Source of the DNA: Macrocystis pyrifera
Lineage: Eukaryota; Sar; Phaeophyceae; Laminariales; Laminariaceae
Assembly: GCA_031763025.1 (NCBI GenBank)
Contig: JASSKH010000037.1
Location: forward strand, 3,038,001 to 3,102,000
Reading direction: 5' to 3'
Length of the DNA: 64,000 nucleotides
Positions 9,864-22,552 of the stretch are shown in pieces. The position numbers and the translations under genes were made by a program. Below the pieces are notes generated by a model. The model did not search any database, had not been told where the DNA came from, and was given only the letters and a program-made list of their open reading frames with translations. The stretch's first letter is position 1; each line of letters opens with the position of its first letter.

Positions 9864-11639
9864 TATATTTAGCAGATTTCGCGACTATGAATGTCTAGAG
9901 CACTCACCACGGAGCCGGGTCTGGGTTAAAGCTTGCACTGTAAGGTCCAAACCGCCTTCCTGCGGGCCCCACAGAAGGAAGCACGAGAAAAGACTCGCGG
10001 CCAAACGAGAAAAGTGAATTACTCCGGAAAAAAAAAAGTCAATTTGATAAGAAGTATTTATACGCATGTACTGTCTTGCGCGAGTCAGGATATGAGTTTG
10101 GCCGTGGCCCGGCTCATACCTTACATGGCCGGGCCCACGTAATGAGTGGGCGGGGACATAGGCAGCCTGTACCCCGTGGTCTTCTGTGTAATTGTTTTGG
10201 GCAGGTCCGGAGGTCCGGTAAGGCTAAGAAGTGTGAAGTATTGATAGGCCGGGAAAAGTTAATGGTCAAATCTTACAATTCGTACAGGCTAAAGCGGGCC
10301 GCGGCTCATTCGCGATAAATCTTGTGGGCCGGATCGAGCCGTCTGGCAGTGCAATTATCACAGTCAGTCGAGAGGACAACAGTACGCAAGCCCACTGGCG
10401 TCAGCCCGTGACAAGGCGTCATGCTGTGTGTTTTGGTAATTGGAGTTTTGTTTATGCTCGTCGAGAGCTAATGACCCTAGCGTCGCTTACAGCACCTTAG
10501 CACACAGAGCACTCAGGAGGAAAGTCCCAGAAGGGCTGGGAAGACGTGAGTTCCGCATCCCTGGATCCCCGCAGATAGGCATAGTAGTGTTCTGTGGTGT
10601 TAGAAATATATTGCTTGGACAACTGCTCGTGCTCTCACTTTTTTTAAACTTATCATGCAAAATTTCCGTCCATGGACGGATTTCCATCACGAAACCATGG
10701 ACTTTGCATTTTGTTAAATATTCAGGGCTATTCGCGGGTCATCGACAAGAGTTGGACGCTGGCCTCGTATTTCGGAGCCGAGTACCCGACAAGGTAGGGG
10801 GGGGGTTGAGCCGGAACCGGAACCGGGTAAGTGGTAGGCGGAACGTGGGAGGGCACGACTTCATTTCGTCTCTCTCGATAAACCATGCTAGAAAGAAGGC
10901 AGACGGTAGATGAGGGTTATACCTTCCAACCTCACTTCGCTGGTCAAGTCATCAGGAAAATCAATCAAGTACATATATGTTTTTGCATCGAATATATCGC
11001 GCGACAAAGGCCCACGCCCAAGAACAGCGATACAGATAGCCGCGAAACTAACAAAGGCTGGAGAAACCTTCGTCAAGCATTCTGCGGCAACAAAAGGCAC
11101 CCCAATACGAAACACAATCTCGGTGTGAGGAACACAATCGAAACATAACAATCCGGACAAATGGCCGTCCGCTCATCTTATCGAACGTCCAATATCATCC
11201 CCGCGGGAAACAATGATGTTCGATCGCATTTATTTTCGTAATATTATCCGTCTCTCTGCGAACAGAAATATTCAAAGGTTAGGACATATTAACGCCGAGC
11301 GATTGTCCGAGCACAACAAAAAACATATACCAGACCGCATGTATAAGAGCGCATACCCTGCTAGACAATAATATAGTGTTTTTTGTTCCATTATAGCCTA
11401 GCAACCGCAAAAAACCCTAATCCTTCTTGTCTAAAACCTCAATCAATGCAACCTTCACCTTTTCACACAACCACACAAGTATCGTTTTCATCCAGAGCAA
11501 ACAACAAAAGTATCAATGAATAAGGAAGCTGACACGTCTTGGTAGTTGTGAATGACGTCGGACGCCTTTGTAGTCTGTAGGGGCGAGGCGCGGCAGTCTA
11601 GGCGCACAGTTTTTTGTTGTATTAACGTATACCCCAGTC
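9864..11639. other. No gene recognised; one long palindrome
   Basis: No domain is recognisable in any frame. An inverted repeat at about 10655-10713 has arms around ATGCAAA and CCATGG and contains the perfect 16-base palindrome TCCGTCCATGGACGGA. A GGGTAAGT donor-like site lies near 10825. Two opposing open frames of 70-90 codons at 10885-11160 cannot both be genes, and I see no evidence for either. Confidence 0.4.
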
Positions 11640-13640
11640 TCGGTAGTTCCGTATGGCACAATTAATGGGTCCCAGGGTACGCTGGTACCCGGGGTAAACC
11701 TACGCGCGATTCCGTGATGTAAACCGGTGCAGGGTTCGGCGCCGACGATTCCGGGTACCCGCCATCTGGTACCCGGTTCTCAATCAAACAGGGTGTAACC
11801 GTATCCAACAATCCGATCCATGGAACCTGCTAAACGATCCACCAAACATTGATGAATTTCGAACCACGTCTGTTCCCTTTTCCGAAATTTCACATGAATA
11901 TAAAGGTAAGGCAGATATGAGCTCCTTGGTGCACTGCCGCTAGTCTGTCGACGCCACAAGACTTATCATGTACTTCCTCGATGTGGACCTCGTCACGTTT
12001 GTTTGGAAATGTGATTCAAGGCACTTGAGTTGTAGGTTTCTCGTACTGTAGGCAACAAGTATTGTTGTGCGGTGTTTGACGAGAAGGAAGAACGAAGAAG
12101 CTACTTACAATGTGCTGTACCCAATTCGACTCGCGTGCTTGCTTGTGCCAGTGAAAACATACCACAGAACTCTGTTTTTTCTACCAATGTCTACACAGAC
12201 AACACCTAGTCCATCGGCGATGCCATTATTAATTGGTTGTGTTCTTGGAAAGAGCAGCGCGCGAACAACGGTACAATCTGTTTCCACATTCGTACGTACG
12301 AGTCTAAACAGTAGCAGCCCTACCGTCGTTGCCTTTTCTCGTTCAACAGCACGAACAGATGCTTAGCTACAGTACACAAACATATCAAGCGCCTAGAATC
12401 ATATTTTCAAACTGCACCGACAAAGGCCGCCTCGAAGGAGGGCACCGCAAGCGCTGTCACTTCGGCACACTCACGAAGGTACACAAGGAAGTATTCTGCC
12501 TTCACAAATCTCACGGGTCGACTCGGGTGGAGCCACGTATTTTCTAGACTCTCGCGGGTCGGGTCGAGTTAGGTGAAAACATCTAAACCAATTTGGGTGT
12601 CAGCCAGTTGACTGGACCCAACCGGGTCTGACCCGTTAGATTCTACGTAAATCTCGAACAGCCCTCAAATCATTCCATGTGTTTTACGTTGTTGCTGATT
12701 TGAATACCGATATCTTGTCGTTCACGCTGGACGTGTTCCCCATTCGTCTACCACCTTGTAACCGGCGGCATACACCCACACCCGTTTCGGAACGAGCAGA
12801 ATATATTAACCGCCTGGTATATGCATCCGGGTACCCAAGTGCCCGATACTAACGTATAATCGGGTACCCGGGTGTCCGATCTGAACGGGTACTCGGGTAG
12901 CCGGTGATTAACGTGTTCCCGTTGCGATATCTCTCACCCAATCAATCAGTAACAATCTCAAAAATCACAATAATCGTTGTCAAGGTTTCTGACACGCACA
13001 CCCCATTGAGGTATGGTGAAAGATTTCACATCCAAGACACGTAAATCATCAGGTACCCGTGTACCCGTTGATGCCGGGTACCCACGTACCCGTTCAACAT
13101 AAACTGTACGTGTTGGAGACCCTGAGACGTTTTCTGACGTATTTGATGGGGTGCCTAGGAGATATGGTGTGGGATGTCGCACAGAAAACACTTACACCAG
13201 CGGGTCCGAATACCCGGCGCAAAACGTTATCACCGCATATTTGATGGGACGATATTGATAAGACGTATCGTACGTATCCTGCAGTACACCTAACCAGCAG
13301 GACAGACTACATGACGAGAAGCCATCGATGAACAGTATTAGTGAGGGGGAAGAGAAACGAGCGAACACAAAACACATGAAGATCGTCTCATCGTCGACAC
13401 AGTATTCATACTACTGCATTCATTGCGTTTCTATTCGCCCTTTTCTGTTTGAATGTCCGCAATAAGGCCCGTAAACAGCTCTATGGCAAGGATTATATTA
13501 TCCGAGTACCCTTGTATCCGGGTACCCGCTCTGTTTAGGTATGTGTGATCGACATAGCGAATACCCGGCCGCGGGTACGCGTACTGGAGTTGATCTCATG
13601 ATGCGCAGGTATCCATTTGCGACGGGTACCCGACGCGAAA
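11640..13640. repeat. Cluster of GGGTACCC palindromes
   Basis: CGGGTACCCG and close variants (GGTACCCG, GGGTACTCGGG, GGGTATCC) recur near 11690, 11753, 11770, 12825, 12868, 12890, 13052, 13073, 13089, 13502, 13518, 13567 and 13625. Related GGGTCGGGTC / GACCCG motifs lie near 12500-12640. Spacing is irregular, so this is a motif cluster and not a simple tandem array. No gene is recognised within it. Confidence 0.55.
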
Positions 13641-15479
13641 TATCTCAGGTCCCAGTGACGCTTCTTCGAGTTTGTCCACGGTGATAGGGCATCTTTGACT
13701 CGCAAACGGGGCTTGCCGGGGGGGCAGGGCTCGAGTAGGGATAGCTCGGAGCCCCGTGGCCGTGGCCATGGCTGATACAAAAGCGGAGAGGTAGACACAT
13801 CCACAGCAGTCGCGAAAACAGCAAGACTGTGGCCAAACGCAATATCGACAGACGTCAGCTGTTAGTGCGAAGAATTGGTGAGTGCGTCGGCTGAGCGTGT
13901 ACCACAGCTGTGCCGCACGGTTGGACCATACGACCAGAGAGCCGCATCCATACGCGCCGGTAACAACACGTGTCACATGCTCGTACCGGCACGGGTATAG
14001 TGCTCTTGACGACGCGGCCACCCGTAAAGCGTGGGGCGTGCGAAGAGACCGATGCTAGTCTAAAAAACAGAGAAGCCAATAGAAAAAAAACAATTGAAAC
14101 ATCCAATGTGAGCGTGAAAAGCGATATATTGTTCGAATACCGGTTGAAGGAGAACCCTGTCGCACATGCACGTTTAATTTTGAGCTTCAGCTTCGGACCA
14201 AATCGAAATTTCAGTTGTGCAGTTCGTATACTTCGAAGTATCGAAACAGTCTTAACCATGCCCACAAACGTACTTGATGTTCGTGCAGAGATTCGATCAA
14301 ACGCCGATACCCACTGCTGCTGGTGTGGTCTGATGTCGCGCCAAGTGCGCTGCTCCCAAAGGCCAGAGGACACGTCGACTGCCTCTGGTCTACCCTCGAA
14401 GAGACGTGAGGAGTGCGCTCGAGTGTGCCTGTCAGACTATTTTGTATCTTGGCACAATGAAGCATGGGTAGCCATGAGTGACTGACTGACTGCTGCTGCT
14501 GTGCCTTTTACGAGTACATACCGACGGAGTGGTGCATGCCGAGTGCGCTATCCTCCGTCTCTACGCCCGATCTCACGCCACCCGACTGTATTTTGGCCAC
14601 GAAGAGATGCGCCGACCGCCGATTGCGCGTCGGGCACGAGGCAACGTCGCTACACAGTCGTGTCAATATCCGAGTCATCAATCGTTCTGCTACTGCATGC
14701 TTGAGTGGATGACATCTTGAATTTAGAAACCATGTCATTTATCGATTTGAAAATTTGACGGCCCAAGTTGTTGGAATTGGGCCAAACCTTGACGGCTTAT
14801 TCTGTCGGGTACTCAAATCGCAACAAATACAGTCTTTCACATATTCTGACTGCTTATATTTTTTGTATTTATATTAACAAATTTCAAGCTCGAAATCAAA
14901 CCGCACGGAAAATAGGTCCAGGTCTTACACACGGTATCAGCTATGTCAGATCAACTACGGAATTGATGGCCGACTAGCAACATACCCATATTTTTCTCGA
15001 AGTAAGCTTCACTCAGATTTCGGTATGGAGGGGATTGTAAAACAATTTTGAAATTTGATGATGAAATATAATTGAAACGTAAGCAATGTAACCGTCGCGG
15101 CACAGCCCGGCAAGCAGTGTCGCTGGAAATAGGTAGAGCTGTATTAGGCCAATTTTTGCAAACCCGGCATCTGCCGAAGCGGCGTAGCTTAGGCTTTGGC
15201 GTGGAAATGTGTTAGGGACACCCCGTCACCAGATTGTCGCGGTCGTTTGGTGGCAGTGCGTGCATTAGTGTGTTCTGAGTGCGCGGGAATTTCTTGGGGG
15301 GGGAGGGTCGTTTTGGTTGTTAACATATGAAGCATGCTGCGAGTACGAAGCGGCCTTGCCTCATTGACCTCTCTTCTAGTATAGGGCTTGTTTTTGCCAT
15401 GCAGGCGAAAAACACTCACAAGGACGAGGAAAGCAGTGTTCCGGCTGGTCGACACACCCAAGCATAGTGTAGAGACGCC
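13641..15479. other. No gene recognised
   Basis: Several open frames of 140-172 codons overlap on opposite strands at 13.6-14.5 kb, for example plus 13970-14485 and minus 13855-14373. None has a recognisable domain or a clear compositional advantage. A short GACTGACTGACTGCTGCTGCTG stretch lies at about 14480-14501. The rest is AT-rich and featureless. Confidence 0.35.
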
Positions 15480-16075
15480 CCCCTTACTTGCTGATTCTTG
15501 ATGAACTGACGTTCGTGGTGTCAGCACCACCCGAGGAGGATAGGGTCTCACAGGCACATTATTCAATCGTTCAAGGAATACACAATTCTACACCAGGTAA
15601 CAAACCAGTACCTCGCTTGGCGGATACAGCTCTGTCCCGCGTGGAAAGCAAACATAACCGTATTGTTGCTGACTAGCTGTGTTTCGCTGTGCCAGCGACA
15701 CACGAAGGGGTCAAGTTCGTATCAACGAATCAGAAATCCTTGCACGCATCTGCAACTCCAAGCCACCGGAGACAAGACGGTCCCATGGTTCAATACCCCC
15801 TAGTACAGTGTGGAACCCTCAACCACACTGGCTGATTACTGATAGGCTGGGGTTCGTGAAGACAGCGCCACCCTTCCAAGATAGGTCATATGTCCACATC
15901 AGAAATATTTCCATACATTTTCAACTCCAACACAGCACCGGCGAAACAGTGGTCCGCCGGGTCGATACTGGCCATCACGGTGTGGAACCCTGGACTCATT
16001 CATTGATTTCCTGATTGCTTGATGATCGTGGCGCGAGCGCCGCCTGGAAAATGAACGGTTTCATCCCGGATCATA
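15480..16075. repeat. Satellite A, left block
   Basis: Three to four monomers of about 165-190 bases are recognised by a shared core of GATTGGCTGGGGTTCGTG-like sequence, then GCGCCACCC, then a CATCCC...GGATCA-like box. The cores sit near 15513, 15853 and 16022, with a degenerate one between. The same monomer forms the block at 20250-21560. Monomers are well diverged, which points to an old array. Confidence 0.6.
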
Positions 16076-16079
16076 AATG

Positions 16080-16440
16080 GTAAGGCTGTCTTCGGCACAA
16101 AATGCTGATACGGTAGACCATGGCATTGTGACTCACGATTACGGTATTTTTAACAGCACGCTTCCGCTGTGACCGCGAACCACCGTGACAGTCGCGGTAT
16201 CAAAACCGGAGATCACGGCTTTTGCACGGCATGCTTCCACAGTAAGCTGAGACCACCGTAGTCGCTGAACAGGGATCCGAAATCAACAGTATTGTGGGGT
16301 TAAGTACTGGCCTTTGCACGACACGTGTCTCCGGTTGTCGGCCACTACGTTTAGCCTGGTAAAGTAGTCAGTAACAACGGTGTTTCAATCGTTGCATCTG
16401 CGTTAATCAACAGCCACGGCAGCATCGGCGTAACCTAAGT
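16080..16440. repeat. Repeat B, left block
   Basis: Diverged repeats of about 100 bases share a GATCACGGCTTTTGCACG core followed by CATGCTTCCGCGGTAAGC-like sequence and GACCACCG. They recur at 19920-20240. The left block follows satellite A and the right block precedes it. Confidence 0.5.
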
Positions 16441-17110
16441 ACGGTGACCAGCCGCACTGTATCTCACGGAAAATGTCAAACGAAATGCTCACAACGGATA
16501 GATTCTGATGATCCCACTCTTAATAGCTATAATGTATATCATTATCGTTGTGCTTGCCATCCGTCCATGTGCATCATGAGCGTTGAAGTTAACAATAAAA
16601 AAAACAGTCTAGAACGATGGAGAAAACACCAAACAGCAATGCCTGTTTTCGTCGTTGCATTCACCAAAGCTCGGATTCCCGCAGCAAGACAAGCTGACGC
16701 GTCCCGGATTCAAACGACGCACGAAAACAGGAAAAGGAAATAACCCAACTAAATGATATTACTGCATTATCAGATTTCAAGTAAACGCTACCAACACAAC
16801 ATATGCTAACTCCATCAGTGCACGAGGTGCGAAAGATGTATACAAGCTCTCTATTAGTACACGAGGTTGTAAAGATAACCGTAGACAACGAAATGAAATC
16901 CACACAAAAAAACGAGTATACTACCAGTATATTAGACGTTAAAAATATCAATACACAAGCACAACACCCGAAGAATTGCCGCTCCTAAGACCACGCGATT
17001 GACTATTGGTAGGTCACGCTTCTAGGTGCTATCAGTGACGACGAGATAATAATACTTACAGTATTGATTTCTAATTGATTTCGGCCAGTTCCATCTCGTG
17101 CACTGAAACA
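16441..17110. other. No gene recognised
   Basis: AT-rich sequence. A stretch near 16525-16590 (TATCATTATCGTTGTGCTTGCCATCC-like) recurs near 19215-19265 on the far side of the LINE fragment, so it may belong to the inserted block or to a repeat around it. Confidence 0.4.
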
Positions 17111-17119
17111 GAACTCTGC

Positions 17120-18390
17120 ACGTGAGGGCCGGGGATGCTGAAAGACCTGGGCGACGAAGGAAACTCGGACTCTTTGTCAAAGTTCTGCAAGATCATCTTC
17201 GCTGTTTGGAAGGGAGAGATCGTGCCGCAGCAGTGGAAGGATGCAAAGGTGTTCCACAGGAAGAAGACAGGACGGAGTGTTGTAACCAACGTGGCATTTC
17301 CCTTGTCGTGCATGCCGGCAAAGTACTCCTCAAACTCATCAAGAGCCGCCTCAAGCGACTACTGCGAACGGGAAGGCATCCTGCCAGAGGAGCGCGGTTT
17401 GGCGCTAGGCCCAAACGTTCGACGGTCGACATGCTGTTTGTGGTGCGACGCTTGCAGGAATTTTGCAGGATGGAGGGCACCAAGCTGTTCATGTGCTTTG
17501 TCGACCTCATCCAAGCCTATGACTCCGTCGACAAAACCCTCTTGTGGACTGTCTAGGCACACGTTGGCGTGCTACTTAGAATGCGTGCCGTTATCCCCCA
17601 GTTCCACCACGACATGTGAGCATGCGTCCATCTGGATGATGGTGAGTGCTCACATATGTCCGACGTGGAAAAGGGTGTTCGGCTAGAGGGTGTCTCGCGC
17701 CATGGCCGTTCAACATATTTTTTTCAGCTGTGCTGCGTATGACCGACAGGCGCTTCGTCGCTAACAAAGCCATAACAGACAGCACGGTGCAATTCCAACG
17801 AACGAAGGAGAATGGGAAAAACAAGAAGGGAAAGGCACGGAACGGACAAGCCAACAAAGAGGGGGAGGATGACGAGGCCCGGACATTGTGGGCAATGATG
17901 TATGTTGACGATGCGGGCATTGTATCACGATCACTCAACGGCCCAGAGATGATGACGATCGTGACCGGGACTGCGTCATGTGTCGCGTTCGGGCTGACGG
18001 TCTCGGACGCCAGGCCGCAGAAAATAAATCTGAAACCGAGTGAAGGAGGGATGATGCCGTTCACCGTCACCACAATCGGATAAATATTTACTCGAGTCTG
18101 TGCATTTCAGCGAGGCTATCAGCGCAGACTGGACGAGCAGAAGTGTTTAGGTCGGGCGTCGACTCTAGAGGGCATAGGCGTGTTTCGAGCGGCATCAGGT
18201 TGAAATCTATGACCGCCTAGCTGAACGCCGAGGGGATCAAAACGTTGCTCTACGGATGCGTTACCCGGAGCCATGCTCGAAGGGTGGCGCGAGGCAGCAA
18301 CGAAAGCCGACAGATGGTTCCGACGGGTCGAGGAAGGGGCGGAGGTTTTCATTCGGAAAATACGCAAGGATGCGAATGAGGCATCGGCAG
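17120..18390 (+). mobile_element. LINE-type reverse transcriptase relic
   Basis: Successive plus-strand frames carry non-LTR reverse transcriptase blocks in the right order. They are PQQWKDAKVFHRKK with an adjacent R-G-I-S-L-V segment, ARFGARPKRSTVDMLF, LFMCFVDLIQAYDSVDKT, the catalytic MMYVDDAGIVSRS at about 17895-17933, and V-A-F-G-L-T-V-S-D-A. A trace of the C-terminal region (F-E-R-H-Q-V-E-I-Y-D-R-L-A) lies near 18180-18225. A TAG at about 17554 and several frame changes break the protein. No endonuclease domain precedes it, so the copy is 5'-truncated as LINE copies often are. No poly-A tail is seen. The copy interrupts a satellite array (15.5-21.6 kb). The family cannot be fixed without a search. 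Confidence 0.8.
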
Positions 18391-19919
18391 AACGGCACAG
18401 GATGGCTGCAACCGCGACTACGACCGTTAACGCCAATGCACGTCCATAAAATGACAGAGGTGAAAGGGGTGCGAGGGGGGAGGGGGGGAAGGGGGGGGGG
18501 GGGGGAATGGTGGTCCAGATAACAGAATGAGGCCTGGGTATGGCGATCATAGCCATGATGCGCTCCCTTTTTTGGGACCCGTGTAACTAGCATGGTATCA
18601 CCCGGGCAACTTCGCGTATCTGGTGGCGGCAGTACAGGTCTTTCCTACTTTCTGTCCCCCTCGCCCCCTTTTGTCCCTTTTTCTCCCCTTTCCTCCTTTT
18701 TTTCCTTCTTTTTTTTTTAATTTACGTTTGCCCCGATTTGCGTCTCTGTTTGTATCATTATTCTCTCTTGTCTATCTTCTTATTTGTTTAGGTTTCTTTG
18801 TCGTCAGCGTGTATTCTATTAGTCTACTTGTTTTGCTTCTTTGGTGTTTGTAATAGGGAATTATGCATGTTTTATTTCCTGTTTTATCTACGTTCTACAC
18901 CCCTCGCATAGCTTGCGAGCCTGCAATCTGGGAAGGTATGGGTATTATTATGTTTGCTTTATTTCTTGCTTTCTTGCTTGAATTGATATTTTTTCTTCTA
19001 TCTCTTCCCTTTTGGGTTTTTGATTATTTCGACTTCTGTTTCGTTTTTTCGACGTCAAGTTGCTTTTTTTCAGCCTGTCTATTTCCGTCTGGGTAGTATG
19101 CGTTCTTTTCGGTTTCTTAAGCGATTTGTACCGCGTACCGCATGTACCTGATACGTACGTGCTCGGACTTCACTTTTATTTGTGACTGATGCGTGGATAG
19201 ATGTGCTTCAGATATCATGTGTATTATTATTGTTATGCTTGCCATCCGACGATGTGTAGTGTTGTTCTCAAAAAGGCTAACAGAAAGTCAAGAACTCTCC
19301 ACAACACTAGCGCGGCATTGTCATACGACAGATCGAAACTAATGTGACGCTCATGAAGACTACTACAACCAACACCCCTGCATATCATCCATCAAAACAC
19401 GACCGCTCCCCTCCTTAAGCACCCCATAAGACGCATCTACCAAAAACCCGCTCGAACCGGTGCACGAAAACTTGAGAAATATGTGTGGACAGGGGTTTCC
19501 TCTCGCTCTCCGGGGCATTCAAAAACATCAAAAACAAAAACAAATACCCGCTGTCCACCGAAATGGTTGGTATATAACTGCTACGCGCATGGTTATTATT
19601 ACTCGTTTGTTCTTCTTTCATGAGGTATTCTCCCACTATAGAGGTTTTGGAGCCTGTCCTGATCACAATGTGACGATGAGCTAATGTGAGAGCAACAACA
19701 ACACAAGACAATCGAAAGTTGTGTTTACAGCACTTCACACGTGAGGACCAGGGGACACGATACGCTGGAAAACTGGAATGACGTATGCACTTCATACTGT
19801 TGTAGTGAAATAAATAAATTGTACCAGGTATTTTATTTCACGAATATGCCTGAAAACCCTTGGTAGAAACGTATACAGGAAATTTCTGCAGGCGGGGGAT
19901 TCCATTCCTCCTTTGAGTG
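18391..19919. other. G-run, pyrimidine tract, no gene
   Basis: A G-rich run (about 15 G at its longest) lies at 18475-18507. From 18640 to about 19100 the plus strand is strongly pyrimidine-rich (CCCCTTTTGTCCC..., TTTCTTGCTTTCTTGC), which gives hydrophobic open frames by composition only. The remainder to 19919 is unremarkable, and I see no gene. Confidence 0.5.
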
Positions 19920-20240
19920 TCCGCCGGTCCGAAATCTGCACTTATATTGTCGGCATCAAGTTCTGATACCGCATATCATGGCCCGGTAACTCGTGATCAC
20001 GGCATTTGCACGACATTCTTCCGCGGTACGCGAATACCACGGCAGTATGGGCACAGTAGCCAGGAGTTTCGACGTTTACAAGGGACGCTTCTGGGGTAAG
20101 CGTAAACGCCGCTGATTCTCGGCATCGCGGCTTTATTATCAAACGTGGTTTTGAATGGCAGATTATTTGCCACGGTAAAATTGCCGAGAGCACAGCCCCG
20201 AAAAATACCTCCACAAGTATAAGGCGCTTCCCCGGATCAG
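19920..20240. repeat. Repeat B, right block
   Basis: Same family as 16080-16440. The clearest shared core is GATCACGGCATTTGCACGAC followed by CTTCCGCGGTACGC and a CCACGG box at about 19996-20045. The order relative to satellite A is mirrored with respect to the left side (A-B, then B-A). Confidence 0.5.
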
Positions 20241-20249
20241 TTTTGCCCC

Positions 20250-21560
20250 GCACACTGTGAAAACCTCAAACTCGTTGGTTCATTGCCGACTGGCGAGGAT
20301 TCGTGGAGCCAGCGCCTCCCGGAAGGGATGGGATATCATCCCTGGATAATATACACATCCACATCTCCAACAAGCCCAGGACAAAACGCCGATCTCCCGA
20401 GTGGAAACCGCATCGGGCGGGCGAGGCAATCTTAACCCCACTGGTCGATTGGTGATTGGCTTGTGTTCGTGGACCAACGCCGCGCGAAGGAGATAGGATT
20501 TCACCTTCTGAAAATAAATCCTTCCATTCATCAACAAATTTAACGCACACGGGACGACACCGGGTCGCTGTCGACGGACACGACAGCGGGATCCTATTCC
20601 CTCTGCCTCCTCGCCTATTTATTGCAGTCTATGTAGCCAGAGACACCCAGGAAAGAAATAGTCCCATTCCCGGATAATATTTTTTTATATTAAAGCAACT
20701 CTGGCACAACGTGGACGAAAGCGGAATACCCCCGGGTTCGCACCGCCTCGCACTATGTGGAGGATCGAACCCCGTTGTTTCTTTTTCTGATTGGCTGCGG
20801 TTCGTGGACCTGGCGCCAACAAGGGGAGACAAGGTTTCATCCCCATATCATAAACCCAACGCATGTGTGAATAATAAATTCTTGTGCCCACAGTAAAGCT
20901 CGAATGCACGGGAGACGAATACGGCGGTCCCCCGCGTCTCTACTTCTAGACACGGTGTCGACCCCAACCCTACCTGCTGGTTGACGATTGGCTCGATTTC
21001 ATGGAACAACACCACCCAGGGAGAATGCAATCCCATCTCCGGATCAGTAATCCTTTCATACATCTACATGTTCAACACACCGGGGACCAAACCGGTCACC
21101 CCCCAGGTTGATATCGACGCGTGCGGGTGAAAACATCAACCCGTCTTGCTGATCGCACGTTGGCTGAGTTTGTCGGAGCCATCGCTACGCTAAGAGAGCC
21201 AACGCTACGCTAAGAGATAAGAGATCATCCCTGGATCAGAGATTATTCCATATAGGTAAAACGTCAGCGCATCGGGAACGAAAGCGGTTACCCCTAGGCA
21301 CGACACCGACCCGCAAGGTGTAGAAACCCTGTCTCCAGGAACAAAATTGGTGACTGAGGTTCGTGAAGCGAGTGGCACCCGGGTACGGTCCCACCCCTCA
21401 GACAAAAGGTCGTTCCCGATATCTATATCTCCAATGACGAGGAGACGAAAGCGAGCATCTACCGGGATGATACCGGCCTGCATGGTGAGGAAACCCCAAC
21501 TCCGGGTAGAACGTTGTTGACTGGGGTTCGTAAACCGGCCGTCCTGACCCTATGGGGGTG
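20250..21560. repeat. Satellite A, right block
   Basis: About eight monomers with the GGTTCGTGGA-like core lie near 20303, 20467, 20635, 20803, 20992, 21163, 21358 and 21523, so spacing runs from 164 to 195 bases. Each core is followed by GCGCC-rich sequence and a CATCCC[TC]GGATCA-like box. A separate 20-base duplication (AGCCAACGCTACGCTAAGAG) is seen near 21178-21215. A lone inverted monomer-like piece lies near 23390-23470. No transcript signal or gene is seen. Confidence 0.7.
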
Positions 21561-22346
21561 AGAACATTGAGCAAGATCCATAACCATGATGTATAATGCG
21601 AAGACCTATACCAGATTGTCAAGTAGGTGTACATTTCAGATGGATCACTATGTACGATCTTAGCTCGGTGCAGCCCGACAGCAATACACTCCCTTGCAGT
21701 AAATCCAGCAGAAGTCGCAATAACCAATTGCTTCTGAGTGGGTATAGGTAAATCAATCACGAGCTTATACTCTAGCTGGGGCCAGGTATACGCGTTGGTG
21801 GGTAGGCACGGGAGTAGCTGCAGAAGGTACGTACGTACATACGTGCATGTGTCAGCATCAGCTTTTACACGTAGGTACGGAGCCGTGGTTGAGGGAAAAA
21901 GTCAATTACTACTATCGACTCCTCAACGTGGTATATTTTCGAGGGAACGGAACGGCTGGAATTGTTCGCGGTATTCAACTCTACTCACCGGGTGTTGTCG
22001 GACGTGTCGAACACGGTTGGATCGCGTCGATGTTTGTTGGAGTATGCATTCTAATTCGAAGTACACTTGATACTTGGTAGTCCGAGCTGGATCACGAGTG
22101 AGTTCGGTGATGTACACGGCTTTTAGCGACAGCACAGAGGGTATCTGGGCAATATATATCCCTGGTACACGAACGGAGGCGTTTCATCGTATGTTTGTGT
22201 GATACTTGGGGGATTTTCATCAGATCCGGCCACCTGCTTTCATTAGCACGACACTACTTACGCTTGGTGTAGGACATCGCGTTGGAGCCGATGAGTTTCT
22301 TGAATGTGTTTGCCGCCGCAACCCATGCGCTTTGTTTTGTATCCTG
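21561..22346. other. No gene recognised
   Basis: Contains a GTACGTACGTACATACGTGCATG tract near 21828-21850 and otherwise nothing recognisable in six frames. Confidence 0.4.
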
Positions 22347-22552
22347 CCACCTTTTCACGAGCTTTCGTCTTTTATAGATATATACGCGTTGCTGTCGAAT
22401 CAAACAGAGAGACAACTGTAGGTACGGAACAAGATAGACTCACTCTCGACCACCCTTTCACGAGCTTTCGGCTCTTATAGATATATACGCGTTGCTGTCG
22501 AATCAAACCGAGAGACAACTGTAGGTACGGAACAAGATAGACTCACTCTCGA
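22347..22552. repeat. 102-base tandem duplication
   Basis: Two adjacent copies of a roughly 102-base unit (TTTCACGAGCTTTCG... to ...GACTCACTCTCGA) differ at only a few positions. This is a recent local duplication. Confidence 0.9.

Noticed and set aside
13855-14485. Opposed 171-172 codon frames
   Set aside because: They overlap on opposite strands, with no domain or codon signal to prefer either.
18623-19096. Two hydrophobic plus-strand frames that look like membrane proteins
   Set aside because: The stretch is a pyrimidine tract. Phe/Leu/Ser-rich translation is expected from composition.
20250-21560. CRISPR-like regular repeats
   Set aside because: Monomers of 165-195 bases are diverged along their whole length, with no short identical repeats and unique spacers.
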